Below are positions 12,797 through 23,242 of a stretch of DNA of 64,000 bases, piece by piece. The notes under the pieces are model-generated. The model made no database searches and was not told the origin of the DNA. It worked only from the letters and a program-made list of their open reading frames with translations. Within the stretch, counting starts at the first letter, position 1. The number at the start of each line of letters is the position of its first letter. The translations under genes were made by a program, and so were the position numbers. This DNA is from Rhabditophanes sp. KR3021 (lineage: Eukaryota; Nematoda; Chromadorea; Rhabditida; Alloionematidae), in the NCBI GenBank assembly GCA_963281155.1, contig CAUJLY010000006.1, forward strand, positions 868,001 through 932,000, in the 5' to 3' direction.

Positions 12797-13850
12797 TTAT
12801 GCGGCAGTTTTCTTTGGAGCTGCTTTTTTAGTGGGTATGGCTTTTTTGGATGCTGGAGATGCTATACTAGCTTTCTTTTTGATTGCAGATATCTTATTTA
12901 CAACAACCTTTGGGGATTTCGGGGTCACTGAAACGAGAGTGGCTTTTCTACTGGAGACTGCTTTCTTTTCAGCAACTTTGGCCTCCTTCTTGGCTGGGGC
13001 AGCAACAACTTTTTTTGCTGATGCTGCTTTTTTAGTTGGAGCAGAAGTGACTCCTTTAGAGGGAGTGGCTTTTTTAACTGAAGCGGGTATAGTTTTCTTA
13101 GCTGGAGTAACTGTTTTCTTTTGAGCTGCTGGCTTAGTAACGGCTAAGACAAGTTTCCTGGCTGGTCCGGCTTTCTTAGTTGGAGCAGCAGTGGCAATGA
13201 TCATCTTTTTGTTAGTTACTGATTTAGCAAAAACGTTTCTAACTTCCTTTTTAGCTTGAACAACTTTTCTAACTTCCTTTTTAGCTTGAACAACTTTTCT
13301 AACTTCCTTTTTTGCTTGAACAACTTTTCTAACTTCCTTTTTTGCTTGAACAACTTTTGGAAGGCCAAATCTTCCATGAGCTCCTGTTCCAGATTTCTGT
13401 TCAAAGGCCCCACATTTAGTTCCTTTCTTAAGAGCCGCCTTGAGGTGCAGGTTAGTCTAAAGAAAACAATTAATGAAAATACTTTAATACAAATCAACTT
13501 ACACGTCCTAACATTCCTCCCAAGTTGTAATTTTGAGTAATATACTTTAAAATAGCTGTCCTTGAAGCTCCCTTCTTTTCCTTTAATTCAGTAATGGCCA
13601 TTTTGATCATTTCAGCATAAGTTGGATGAGTGGGGGCTCTTTTCTTTCTCTTTGGGGTGTTCGCGGGTTTCTTTGATGCAGTAACGATGGGGCCTTTCTT
13701 GGGTACATCTTCCTTTTTCGTGTTAGGTTTCACATTTTCTTTAGTCATCCTTACTCTTTTTGTGGTAGTTGCTAAGGCAAGATCAGCGATGGCTGCAGTG
13801 ACTGTAACTGCATCCACGGGGGATATGAGTGAGATAGTATCAATAGACAT
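12797..13850 (-). CDS. Histone H1 (linker histone)
   Basis: Linker histone binding nucleosomal DNA at the entry/exit site. There are two exons (13850-13503 and 13456-12797) and a 46-bp intron, about 335 residues in all. The order is an N-terminal tail, the winged-helix globular domain (HPTYAEMIKMAITELKEKKG, ASRTAILKYITQNYNLGG, then TNLHLKAALKKG and the GRFGL end), and a long Lys/Ala/Pro-rich C-terminal tail ending KKAAPKKTAA. The tail contains four tandem 10-residue repeats (VVQAKKEVRK-like, DNA at 13231-13356). The gene is longer than the usual 200-220 residues because of this tail and the extended N-terminus. The intron places it among polyadenylated, replication-independent-type H1 genes. 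A tandem repeat lies just upstream. Confidence 0.95.
13231..13356 (-). repeat. 30-bp tandem repeat in H1 coding sequence
   Basis: Four near-identical 30-bp units starting at about 13231, 13261, 13291 and 13321, plus a few bases of a fifth. They encode the repeated VVQAKKEVRK tail motif. The unit is a multiple of three, so copy changes keep the frame. Confidence 0.95.
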
Positions 13851-14639
13851 AATTATTATGATAACTATAAAAAGCAAATTTAAAGGAGGATTGGCAAAGG
13901 ATGTAAAGGCGGAAAAGAGAAAATGTATGGGAACGCGACTGTAAAGTAAAAGATAGGACAATGACCATTAATACTATACTGCTCACTTTTTTTGATTACG
14001 CTCTGGTAAAAGGAGCAATGTAAAAAGTGTGATTTGGTTATACGTAGTGCTCATTTTTTTATCGATTACGCTCTAGGAAAAGACGCAACGTAAAAAGCAT
14101 GACTTGCTTATACATAATGTTCACTTTTTTTTATCGATTACGCTCTAAGAAAAGGCGGAACGTGACAAGTATGATTTGGTTATACATACCACTTTTAGAG
14201 AATGTTAGAGATTTAGGGGTGAAACTTAGTCGTTGTTGGAGTTTATGCATAAGTAATTTGGAACTATTGTAGATAACATTTAGAGGAAAATATTAAATTA
14301 AAAAGCATAATTTATGAAGTCAAAAAAGAACTTTGAAAATGAGATAGTCAGTTCAAATGGTTTGATGTTTAATTTGTCTTTGATAAGTTGTAAACTGATC
14401 ATAAATTTAATAAACTACATTTTGTAAAAAAATAGTTTACAGTATTTCGACATAATTGGCAAGCAAAAATTGCAAATTATAAAAATATGCCTCTAATTCG
14501 AAAATTAATCGGTGTGTAATAAGCTACCTTATCTTGTCTCACTTCACTATCATACTTCTCTACAAGTTCTGGTCTGATCTTGGTAACAATTTTATTATCA
14601 ATATGACAGAAGGATGAAAAGTTTACAAATTTGTTATTT
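13851..14639. other. H1 upstream region and P450 3' flank
   Basis: Holds the H1 promoter, which contains the tandem repeat at 13981-14188, and the 3' side of the P450 gene. No additional gene is supported. Confidence 0.4.
13981..14188. repeat. 68-70-bp tandem repeat upstream of histone H1
   Basis: Three imperfect units (13981-14048, 14049-14118, 14119-14188). Each starts with G(C/T)TCAC-type sequence plus a T run, then GATTACGCTCT, an A-rich segment with GTAAAAAG or GTGACAAG, and ends with a TTATAC(A/G)TA motif. They lie about 130-340 bp upstream of the H1 start codon, so a promoter role is possible but only inferred from position. Confidence 0.9.
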
Positions 14640-16254
14640 TTAATTTCTTCTGACTATTTTACAAGTAAAAGGACGTGGAGAGAGTATAGCACCAAATTCA
14701 CAACTCAAATCGACTTTTCCATGAGGATGGCTAAACTCATATCTTTGAATCAGTGTCGGAACAATTAACTGGAGTTCCATTTGAGCAAGAGATTGACCCG
14801 CACACACTCTAGCCCCTCTTCCAAAACTATAGTTTTGATCAAATAATTTTTTATTTATAGTTTTTCCATCTTCTAAAAGAAATCTTTCGGGTTTGAATTC
14901 GTAAGGGTCTTCGAAGACTGTTTCATCGTAATTACTGCCATAAAAAAAAGGTTGAACTATACTACCGTCAGGAATAAACTTTCCTTCAATAGTTGTGTCT
15001 CTTGTACACTTGTGCCCGATTATAAAAGGTATGATATTGGCCCAACGCTGCCCTTCAGTGATAAAAGCCATCGTGTATGGGAGGGAATTTTTGTGCGAAA
15101 GTTTGATCTCATTCTCAAGTCCAACAACATTATTAATTTCGTCAAATATTTTTTGTTGTATGTCTGGGAATTTCATCAAAATTAAAATTAACCATTTAGT
15201 TGTTGTAGTACCTAAAATGTATTAATATGAATATTTTTATAAAAGATGGTTAATTACTTGTTTCTTGGCCCGCAATATACATGTCAAAAGCCATTGCGTT
15301 AATGTGATCATCATTTAGGAAAGAATAGTTTGAGTCTTTCGCACTTATTTCCTTGATAGCGGCATGGACGAAGTTTTGTGGTTCATCATCTGGTTTATAT
15401 GTCTCCTTTGCTTTCTTAATACGCCCAATATTAATTTCTCTTAAAGTCTTATTTCCACTGAAGAAACCAGCAAATAAGTAATTTTTAACAAATGGATGGC
15501 CAGCTAAATCAGGAAACATAGATAAAACTCTAAATTGCCACGTGGTTCCCAGTTGCATAAGTGAATCTATCAAATGTGTAAAATGATAAAAATCCTTTGC
15601 ATCATTAAAAGGATAGGTAAATCCAAAGCAAACCGAATTAATGATATTGCCAATTGTCAAATGAATTATTTCTGGAAAATCAACATGATCTTTATCTTCA
15701 AGCGAGTCCAAATGTTCTACCAATTCATTTCTAGATAAAATAACCTTATCTTCCATCAATGGTCTTCCCATCCCGAAATCTCTCATAATTTTGAGAGTTA
15801 GACGACGTTGAGCTTGCCACATATCTCCTGGAAATAGGTATTATAATAATTGACTGTGACTTATCTACCTGTTGACGTAATGACTCCAACATTTGGAAGA
15901 TCATGCATGATGTTGTCCGGAAACTTAAGTGACCTAGCAGCAAAATATTCCCCGTGCGTAACTAGAGCTTCTTTAATAGTTTTTACATCTGCCAATACTA
16001 TAACAGGGTTTGCGATATAAATTGTAAAAATTGGTCCATACACTTTCTATATTTATTAATAATATTATGAAAAATTTCAGATCTACCTTTTGCTCAAGTA
16101 TCCATTTGTGAAGTTGTTTAGGATCGAATTGATACGCATTACCTATTAAAGGCAATGGGAAAGGACCCTTAGGTAATTTTCTTACATTATTGTAAAAATT
16201 TAGAACATATAAAACAATAGAGCTGAGTAGAACAGTAAAGACAAGAGTAATCAT
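14640..16254 (-). CDS. Cytochrome P450 (CYP33-like)
   Basis: Microsomal P450 monooxygenase of about 500 residues in four exons. It has an N-terminal membrane anchor (MITLVFTVLLSSIVLYVLNF), the proline-rich hinge (KLPKGPFPLPLIGNA), WQAQRRLTLKIMRDFGMG in the C-helix region, the I-helix AGQET motif interrupted by an intron, and the K-helix EGQR (ExxR). The KPERF motif and the heme loop FGRGARVCAG (FxxGxRxCxG, Cys ligand present) follow. The order and wording resemble the nematode CYP33/34/35 group, which handles xenobiotics and fatty acids; the substrate is unknown. All introns are canonical and 38-46 bp. The gene appears intact. Confidence 0.94.
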
Positions 16255-16905
16255 TGTATTGAATAACGTCTCAATATCACTAATTATATAGCGTTTATTT
16301 AATCAGAATCATTAAATTCGCACAAAAAAGTTCAAAAAAGCACAAAATGAAAATAAGATAGAACGGTACAGCTTATTTATTTACAGCTGTATGTTACCTA
16401 TAACCTGATATCGGTGTTGCGCACAATCCGAAAAATCAAATGAACTAAGCAAAATGATGTTGACAAAATGACAAAATTAACTTAGTGATAAAAATAATGA
16501 ACAAAATAGCACAACCAAATAACGTTTTTAATTCTGCTCAAATAACTCGTAATCAAAAAATGATCGAATTAAATGGTGTTTGGTTAAATAAGTATTTCAA
16601 AATATATTTAAATGGTGTTGATATACTGATTTATACTTAAAATTACTTCATTTGGTTATATTTAACTGCAAATATAGTAAATATGCACAGCAAAACCTGA
16701 TGAACCAAGTAGATGTAGGCAATTATTAATGCCATTTTAAAGAAGTAAGTTTGTCTGTATCATAAAGTATCAAAAAAACTAACGAATAAGATGACTGATT
16801 TATTATACTAATAAACGCATATATATAATACGCATAATATGAATATAAGATAATGTGTCATAGTATGGCACGTAGTATATCCACAAAAATCATAGAATTT
16901 ATTTG
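16255..16905. other. Intergenic with a dispersed repeat
   Basis: AT-rich. The segment 16787-16862 (core ATAAGATGACTGATTTATTA and following) is similar to 40214-40308. No gene is supported. Confidence 0.4.
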
Positions 16906-17461
16906 TCAAAATAAAGACAACAAATTAAGTAACAGTTTTGTTGGCAGGTTTAATACACTATCAATAGCTTCCTCGACAACTTTTTCAATTGTTTCAATGT
17001 CAGATCTTAAAGAATTTGCAAAAATGTCTTGTATACCTTTGGTAAATTCAGGAATAGTTTCAGTCTTGTTGTCAAAAACAGTTTTAAGTAAGCCGAAAAT
17101 AACTTTTTGGTTTTCATTAAAGGTTTTATCTGCAATTCCAATAGCATCTTCAATTTTCTTTTGTGATGCGATATAAATGGACGTGAAGGTAGAATAGAGA
17201 TTCTTTAAATAATGTAATTACTATATTATAAACTTATTTACCTTGTCTTCATCAGTAACATCATCGCTCTTGGACAAATTGTCTATAGAAGTTTCTATTT
17301 CAAATCTAGTCAATGTTATATTCTTGTAAATATTTTTAATTCCCTCGTTGGCACCTTTAGAAAGTTGTTCCATAAATATTCATATCAAGAGTATTTAAAT
17401 CATCTAGTGGTGAAGCAGTAACAAATATTAAAAAAGCAAGGAATAAAATAATGAATCTCAT
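16906..17461 (-). CDS. Small secreted helical protein, frameshifted
   Basis: A signal peptide (MRFIILFLAFLIFVTASP) is followed by DDLNTLDMNI. The frame then closes within a few codons, while the +1 frame opens at once with MEQLSKGANEGIKNIYKNI. A GTAAAT..TTAAAG intron (about 17241-17199) leads to an exon starting NLYSTFTSIYIASQKKIEDA and ending NLPTKLLLNLLSLF. The mature protein would be about 140 residues, rich in amphipathic helices and without cysteine, like many small nematode secreted proteins of unknown function. One extra base near 17370 separates the signal peptide from the body. It is either a sequence error or a recent inactivating change; both neighbouring genes show the same kind of lesion. 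Confidence 0.6.
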
Positions 17462-17721
17462 AATCAGTTTTTGAAAATACAACAATTTATTAGTTCTTTT
17501 ATACTAAATTCTGTAAGCTTAATCTATTATTGAATAATTGAGTTTATTTAATGTATTTTTGACAAGCAACAGATGTTTTTCAAAGTATTTTGTATTACTA
17601 CACATATTGTTATTGAATTTTCATTTAGTAGACATATAATGATGCAACTTTGAAAGATTATTACTGTTTAAACTTTATTAGAAACTTTTATTTTAAATTA
17701 TTTCAAATTGTATTTCCGTGT

Positions 17722-18374
17722 CTAGCAGAATCCACAAGTCTGAAAAAATAAATGTTTAATAATTTTAAATGATTAGAATTTAACGTTACCCTTTTACATT
17801 GTTCCCTCATAAATGGTCCAAAAGCTAAAAAAAACATCATAAGCTCATTTTAAATCAAAACTGACCTGGATCACGGCAATAATTCAAAAAGTGATCACAA
17901 TCATTGGGGTTTAAAGTATCAACGCATGGATCGTCGGTAACAACATCTGGTATTCTAGTGGAATCAACAATTGGTTCATCTGTTACTACATTTGGTATTT
18001 TAGTTGGAGCAGCAATTGGTTTGTCGGTTACAATATTTGCAATTTTAGTCGAAGCAACAGTTGGTGCCTTAGTTACAATATTTGTCATTTTAGTTGAACT
18101 ATTACTTTCATGCTTTGGCTCTGGATTCAAACAATATTGACAAGTATATCTACAATACTTCCAAGCAAACTTTATCAATCAAAAAACAATTTTCAATTTC
18201 ATCAAAACAAGGCCCAAGAGTCGTTGGGCATCCACAAGTGGCAGGACAATTTTCTTCAACATATTCAAAAGGTGGTGATTGATTACACAGAGGAGCCAAA
18301 ATAGGACAGTCAATTGACAGATCCTTGCATCCATAAGTAGCTACTGCTAATAAAGCTAAGAAAATAAGTTTCAT
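17722..18374 (-). CDS. Secreted three-ShKT-domain protein, frameshifted
   Basis: Signal peptide MKLIFLALLAVATYG, then three cysteine-rich ShKT-type domains. The first begins CKDLSIDCPILAPLCNQ, the second begins CFDEIENCFLIDKVC, and the third begins CVDTLNPNDCDHFLNYC and ends CKRTCGFC at the stop. Domains 2 and 3 are joined by about four 16-residue Thr/Val/Pro-rich repeats (TKIANIVTDKPIAAP-like), probably a glycosylated stalk. Two introns (about 17867-17826 and 17790-17740) precede the C-terminus. Inside domain 2 the frame shifts by one extra base near 18155, next to a GCTTGG. ShKT domains are common in nematode surface and secreted proteins, including enzymes and immunomodulators; nothing here indicates a venom role. 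Confidence 0.65.
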
Positions 18375-18582
18375 TTTTAATAAATGTACTTTTTTACATG
18401 CTTGTCTTTTATATAGTCTTTCGGTATACTCGTAAAATTTTATTTTATCTTTTTTTAAAGATGTCACGCATAATTATGATATCATTGGAATTGTTTTATC
18501 TAAATTACATATTTTTTAATCAGTCGTGGGAAGGTGCCCTACAATTATGTCGATAATAAAAAACTAATTGAATTGTTACGTT

Positions 18583-19294
18583 TCAAGCACATTTAGTATG
18601 AACAATATAGTAACACTTTCCCAACCTTTGTGGTGGCTCACAAGTAAAGGAATATTTGTTGCAAGCCAATTCTGATTCACAAGTACTCAATGCACTACAG
18701 CTTGGAGACACTTTAGATAACTTGCATACTTTGATTGTTCCCTTTCCTGGCAATAGCTTGCACGTTCCTTTACTTCTGAGCTGGGAGTCATTATCGCTCG
18801 AACAGGTTGGTGCACAAAAGGATGTGCCGCTTTTTTGTAGTGACGGATGACATCCCAATGTGTCTGGATAACAATACCCCGAAGTTAGAGAACATGATTT
18901 GTATGCATTGGACTGAAGTTCGCAGTTGGCATTAAACGGATTGCAAGTCATTGCTGTTGTCGGGCAATCTTTATTGACCTACAATTTGCCGCACTGCTTC
19001 TTTCCACACAAACCATTACATTCGCATTTCTTATTCTATCTATTTCAGCCTTGCAAGCACCTGCTTCAGACGCACTTTGGCATTGAGAATCTATATAATA
19101 AAGTTAATGTGAATAATTCTACTAACTAACCTGCAACACACTGCAGACTACACACATGTTGGAAGCTGTCACTGGAGTATTGGTTACAAACTAAAGGAGC
19201 ATCACAAGGCCCTCCACCTACTGCACATTTCTCTTACACCTAAATTTTGAACATACACCAAAAAAGCCAAATTAATCAGAAATATAAGCTTCAT
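18583..19294 (-). CDS. Cysteine-rich secreted protein, frame-broken
   Basis: A signal peptide (MKLIFLINLAFLVYVQNLG) ends in one frame. The cysteine-rich body (GGGPCDAPLVCNQ, CSLQCVAG) starts in the +1 frame, implying one extra base near 19228. An intron GTTAGT..TATAG (about 19132-19091) joins to DSQCQSASEAGACKAEIDRI. A stretch with an in-frame stop follows, and a 41-bp GTAATG..TTGTAG candidate intron (about 19022-18982) would keep the frame open into VNKDCPTTAMTCNPF and the remaining C-terminal region to 18583. The spacing of cysteines resembles EB-module or Dickkopf-N-like nematode secreted proteins and the gene at 32103-33046. Gene status is uncertain: one clear lesion, one possibly explained by splicing. 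Confidence 0.55.
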
Positions 19295-19443
19295 AGCACT
19301 TTTTTATTCTGATCTTTAAATATAATTGGTCACTACCTTTAAACTTTAACAAATTGAACTTCGTGAAGTACAAATAATAAGTTCTATTGTACTAGGTGTA
19401 AATTAGATTGGATAAATTTATATTAAATATCAAAGATCATTTT

Positions 19444-19758
19444 TCAAATTCTACATCTGTAACAGTACTGATTACTTCTATAATTCTGAATCATTTTGAT
19501 TAGATTTAAATAAAAATCATAATCAGCGATGCATTTATAATTAACATAAATCAATAATCCATCTAAATTATGTCCTATGGAAAGACATCTGAAAGGTGTC
19601 TGTATTTGATTGCAATTGCATTTTGTTTCCTTGGTGGATATTTCTGATTCAATGGTAATAAGTTTTCTTTCAGCTCTTGTTTTGAAGGTTTTGATTTCTT
19701 GTCCAGTCAACCTTAGTAAAACCCCAGAGAACAATTGTATATAAGCAATTTGAAGCAT
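19444..19758 (-). CDS. Small cysteine-containing protein, hypothetical
   Basis: A single-exon frame of 104 residues with a moderately hydrophobic N-terminus and cysteines in CNC, C, C and CYRC positions in the second half. I do not recognise a family. The spacing of paired cysteines favours a secreted protein over a chance frame, but there is no homologue in the window to confirm it. Confidence 0.35.
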   Translation of the reverse strand: MLQIAYIQLFSGVLLRLTGQEIKTFKTRAERKLITIESEISTKETKCNCNQIQTPFRCLSIGHNLDGLLIYVNYKCIADYDFYLNLIKMIQNYRSNQYCYRCRI

Positions 19759-19851
19759 CTATTTAAACTTTTTTTAAATAGAGATTTTTTAATTTTATTT
19801 AAAACATCAACTATTCCTTATTTTAATGATTCAAGTTAAATTTTTTTGAGT

Positions 19852-20063
19852 ATGGAAAGTCGTACAGAAATAAATAATATTCCTGATCAAAAGAGTTGCG
19901 TTCATTTATCTACGACCCAAAACCAAGTGAATACCGGTAAGAGTTTTATAATTTACAAATAATATTTTCAACAAATTTAGCTCAACTTATAATCTGTATC
20001 ATTTTCTTAATCTTATTTGCAATTGCAGGTATTGATGCTTTTATTATTGGCCAATCACATTAG
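19852..20063 (+). CDS. Possible two-exon membrane microprotein
   Basis: Exons 19852-19936 and 19981-20063 flank a 44-bp GTAAGA..TTTTAG-type intron (19937-19980; acceptor AAATTTAG) and join to a 55-residue protein. The N-terminal half is polar (MESRTEINNIPDQKSCVHLS). The C-terminal half is a single hydrophobic segment (LIICIIFLILFAIAGIDAFI) near the end, as in tail-anchored proteins. The splice join keeps the frame and ends properly. It is too short to be secure. Confidence 0.35.
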
Positions 20064-20301
20064 TAATATCAATTTATTTATTCTCAATTTAATACTCAAC
20101 CAAATGTGAAATAAAATTTTGTTTAATACTTTATGTACATTTTTCTGTGAACTTGTGTATATTACAATTAATTACCAAATAAAATATGCTTTAATGATTT
20201 AAAGACAGTTTATTAGTATTTACTAACAGAAGGTACAGCTGAAATAGTCAGTATAAAGTTATGCTTTAACTTTCTGATTACATTTCTGTTTATGACATAA
20301 C

Positions 20302-21360
20302 ATGGCATTAAATGAAAATGTTTATGAAGTTTTATTAGAAGTTATAGGATACTTCGGATTGTTTTTTAATTTAACCATTGTATGTCTGATACTACTATTA
20401 CCACCTAAAGAGCATGATATGTTCACAAAGACATCAATAATTGCTGCCTTTGCTCAGGGTTTTCTTTCTTTTATGCTAGGACCATTTATGCAAATCAAAA
20501 TTGTATTTCCACTATTTGCAGGAGTTACGAGTGGATTTTGTCATGTAATTGGTGGACTATGGCTTTGTAATATGTCAATTTTAAGTTCTCTTCTGAGTAT
20601 TCATTATATAACAGCTGCACTTGGTTTACCTTTCTTAATACGATATTCTGTTTTTGTCTTGAAAAAGACACCAACATATATTTCAGGACAAGAAAAAATA
20701 GCAATGTTTTTATGCTGGGTCATGTTGCCGATCATATCAATATCTGCTGGACCGTTTTGCCCTATGAAGAATGATGATATTCTTATAATGTATCCTAATG
20801 TATGTCATGATATAAATATTTTAAGAAATTAAATAACTAACTGATAACTTCAGGATTTAGATATTTTGAGACCATTCAATAACTCAAAATATTCAACAAT
20901 TGTATACAGTCAAAAATTAGATAGTTTATTCTTAATATTATCATCCATAAATATTATTGTGATGTTATTTATTCCAATGTATGGTATTCTGTTTAAGTAT
21001 AGATATTTAATATTGGAATTAGACAAATGTGTCCAGGAATCCAAAGCCGAAACTGCAAAGCAATTAAAAAGTGCAATGTTCAAATTAAAAATAACTTTAT
21101 TTATACCGTTTATTTTTGGTATATGCCCCATATTACTTCCTATAACATTTATTATTATTGCGGGAACTAATTATTCATACGATTTTATGAGATGGTTGGG
21201 TGCTATATCAATTGTTTTACCAATGCTTTATTTATCGACAGCTCCATTAATAACCATACACCACCTTTATGGCTTCAACTTAAATAAAATAAGGAAAAGA
21301 CGTAAACTTACTAGAATCCGAAAAATGACAGTTGTCGCAAGTCATAATCGAAATAGTTAA
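20302..21360 (+). CDS. Chemoreceptor, SRH/STR-like (7TM)
   Basis: Seven-transmembrane nematode chemoreceptor in two exons. Exon 1 ends at ILIMYPN (about 20801). A GTATGT..TTCAG intron leads to DLDILRPFNNSKYS and the remaining helices, ending at 21360 with a basic tail (IRKRRKLTRIRK). Topology and the short extracellular loop 2 match the SRH/STR/SRI superfamily; exact class is not settled. The gene at 44342-45379 has the same exon layout, with its intron at the same place, so the two are likely distant paralogues. Intact. Confidence 0.8.
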
Positions 21361-22336
21361 CAAACAGTTTTAATTTAAATTTATTGTAAGTATAAAATTC
21401 AAAATAAAAATGTTTTCAAACAATCTAATACAAGGCATTGTGTAATAATTTGTTATATGTATTATCATACAGTTTATGTTTATCATATTTAAATTCTTTA
21501 AAAAGAAATAAGGCATATAAATAATTTATATAATACTAACATATACTATATAAATAAAATATCATAATTATACTAGGTAAGTATTTTACACAAATATCTG
21601 AATATGATACTAGTAACTACATGTAAAAATAATGATAATTTTCTAACATTGTTGCGTTATACATTAAAAAACGTAAATTTGCAGGTTATAAATAACAACT
21701 TCTACAACACCCGATTTGAATAGTCTCGCTCTTTATTAAAAGATAATCTAAACTCTTCAATTGATTTATCCAATACATCAGGCACAACAGAGTATTCGTT
21801 TTTTAAGATTGTCTTTTAAAAGCCTAATCTCTGCAAATAACAAATATTGATGTTTCAAATGCTAGGAAAATCTTTTAAGACATTTATTATCATTCTGTTT
21901 TATCATATTTCTTAACAAATTAATAGGAAAAAATTCCATAAAACAAGTATACCATCAAAAAACCACATTCACAAAGAACCAAAATTATGGACAAGGTGAA
22001 ATATCGGGTTTCAAATACGATAAGAGTTCCGTTTATTTCTTGATCATTTTTTACTTGTACTAGATTCTAAAATACGTATTAATAAAAGGGATATCTTAAT
22101 TACATTAGTATCCAAATGTATGAATAAATTGCGTCATTTAACCACAATAATATATACTACGTGAAATTTGTTTATCAAACAACAAGTAAAATAAATTTTA
22201 AGCAATTACTCCTCTACTCTTTTATCAACCAAACACTAATACGTATGTATTTAGCCATAATTGGTACAAAAATAACGACAAAACAACATATTTAAAGGAA
22301 TGATGAAACTTAATCTTTTTACTCATACTCTACAAA
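21361..22336. other. Intergenic; no supported gene
   Basis: About 1 kb of AT-rich sequence between two chemoreceptor genes; nothing recognised. Confidence 0.3.
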
Positions 22337-23242
22337 ATGTCATTCACATATTATCTTTCTTTAGTTTCTATTATTTTAGAGGTGATTTTTGTTTTACTGT
22401 ATTTTGGATTTGTGAAAGTATTTGCTAAGAAGAATATATGGCATCCTAATTTTAAATATTGCATGTTCATTTTCTTGACGGCTATATTATTAATGGCTGT
22501 TTCCAATTTTTTGAAATTTTCGCAAATATTTTTTCGTTATCTTCAACTCGATGAATATCCAAACTATATTAACTCTTTAATAGATGTGCTAAGAGGTTCA
22601 TTTCATAATGTATTGAGATATTCCTTGTTTCAACTTATATTCGAACGGTATTATGCTATGAAATATAGGAAAAAATATGAAAATGAAAAACATTTGTTAG
22701 TTATATCATTGCTATTGGCTGTGTTTGTATTTCTTTCATTTACCATCAGAATTTTGTTGCTTGCAAACATAATTCAATCTTTATATTATTCCTTTATAAC
22801 ATCATTGACAGATATTCCAATGCCAATTTTTTTCTTCTTGTGGATTCTAGAAAGTAGACGCTTGGCAAGAACAAATGAAACAATGAAATCTTCCCTATCT
22901 CAAAAATATACAATTAAAGAAAATAATTTGTTGTTGACGTTATTAAAACCAATGATTGTAATTTTCATTATTTCCGAATTCGCCACAGACATCAATTTAA
23001 TATTTATAAAAGTCTTTTTACATCTTTTTAACACCAAAGTTGCTTCAATACTTATTTCTGTTGTCAGGGACAGCAGTCTAATTACAGGCTTGATTGTTTT
23101 TCTCTTAAAACATCGCAAAAACGGGAAAAAAATTATCTTTGTTAAACCAAAATTTTATACAAACACTTCTACGTCGCAGAAAATTATACAAAAGCAAGTG
23201 GAAACAGATGAATACTTTAAGCGGACAACAGCTGCTTGGTAA
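22337..23242 (+). CDS. Chemoreceptor, SRE/SRAB-like (7TM)
   Basis: An intronless 301-residue seven-helix protein. The class hallmark is after TM3: LIFERYYAMKYRKKYENEKH, matching the ERxxA...YE motif of the SRE/SRAB/SRB superfamily. The LSQKYTIKENNLLL segment before TM6 matches the SRE pattern. The C-terminus is a short polar tail. The absence of introns is unusual for this class and might reflect intron loss or retroposition, but the frame is intact. Confidence 0.82.
   Translation: MSFTYYLSLVSIILEVIFVLLYFGFVKVFAKKNIWHPNFKYCMFIFLTAILLMAVSNFLKFSQIFFRYLQLDEYPNYINSLIDVLRGSFHNVLRYSLFQLIFERYYAMKYRKKYENEKHLLVISLLLAVFVFLSFTIRILLLANIIQSLYYSFITSLTDIPMPIFFFLWILESRRLARTNETMKSSLSQKYTIKENNLLLTLLKPMIVIFIISEFATDINLIFIKVFLHLFNTKVASILISVVRDSSLITGLIVFLLKHRKNGKKIIFVKPKFYTNTSTSQKIIQKQVETDEYFKRTTAAW

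Noticed and set aside
12726..13124. Plus-strand Ala/Phe-rich frame
   Set aside because: Antisense shadow of the Lys/Ala-rich tail of histone H1.
13256..13944. Plus-strand frames with repeated FSNFLF motifs
   Set aside because: Antisense of the H1 repeats and N-terminus.
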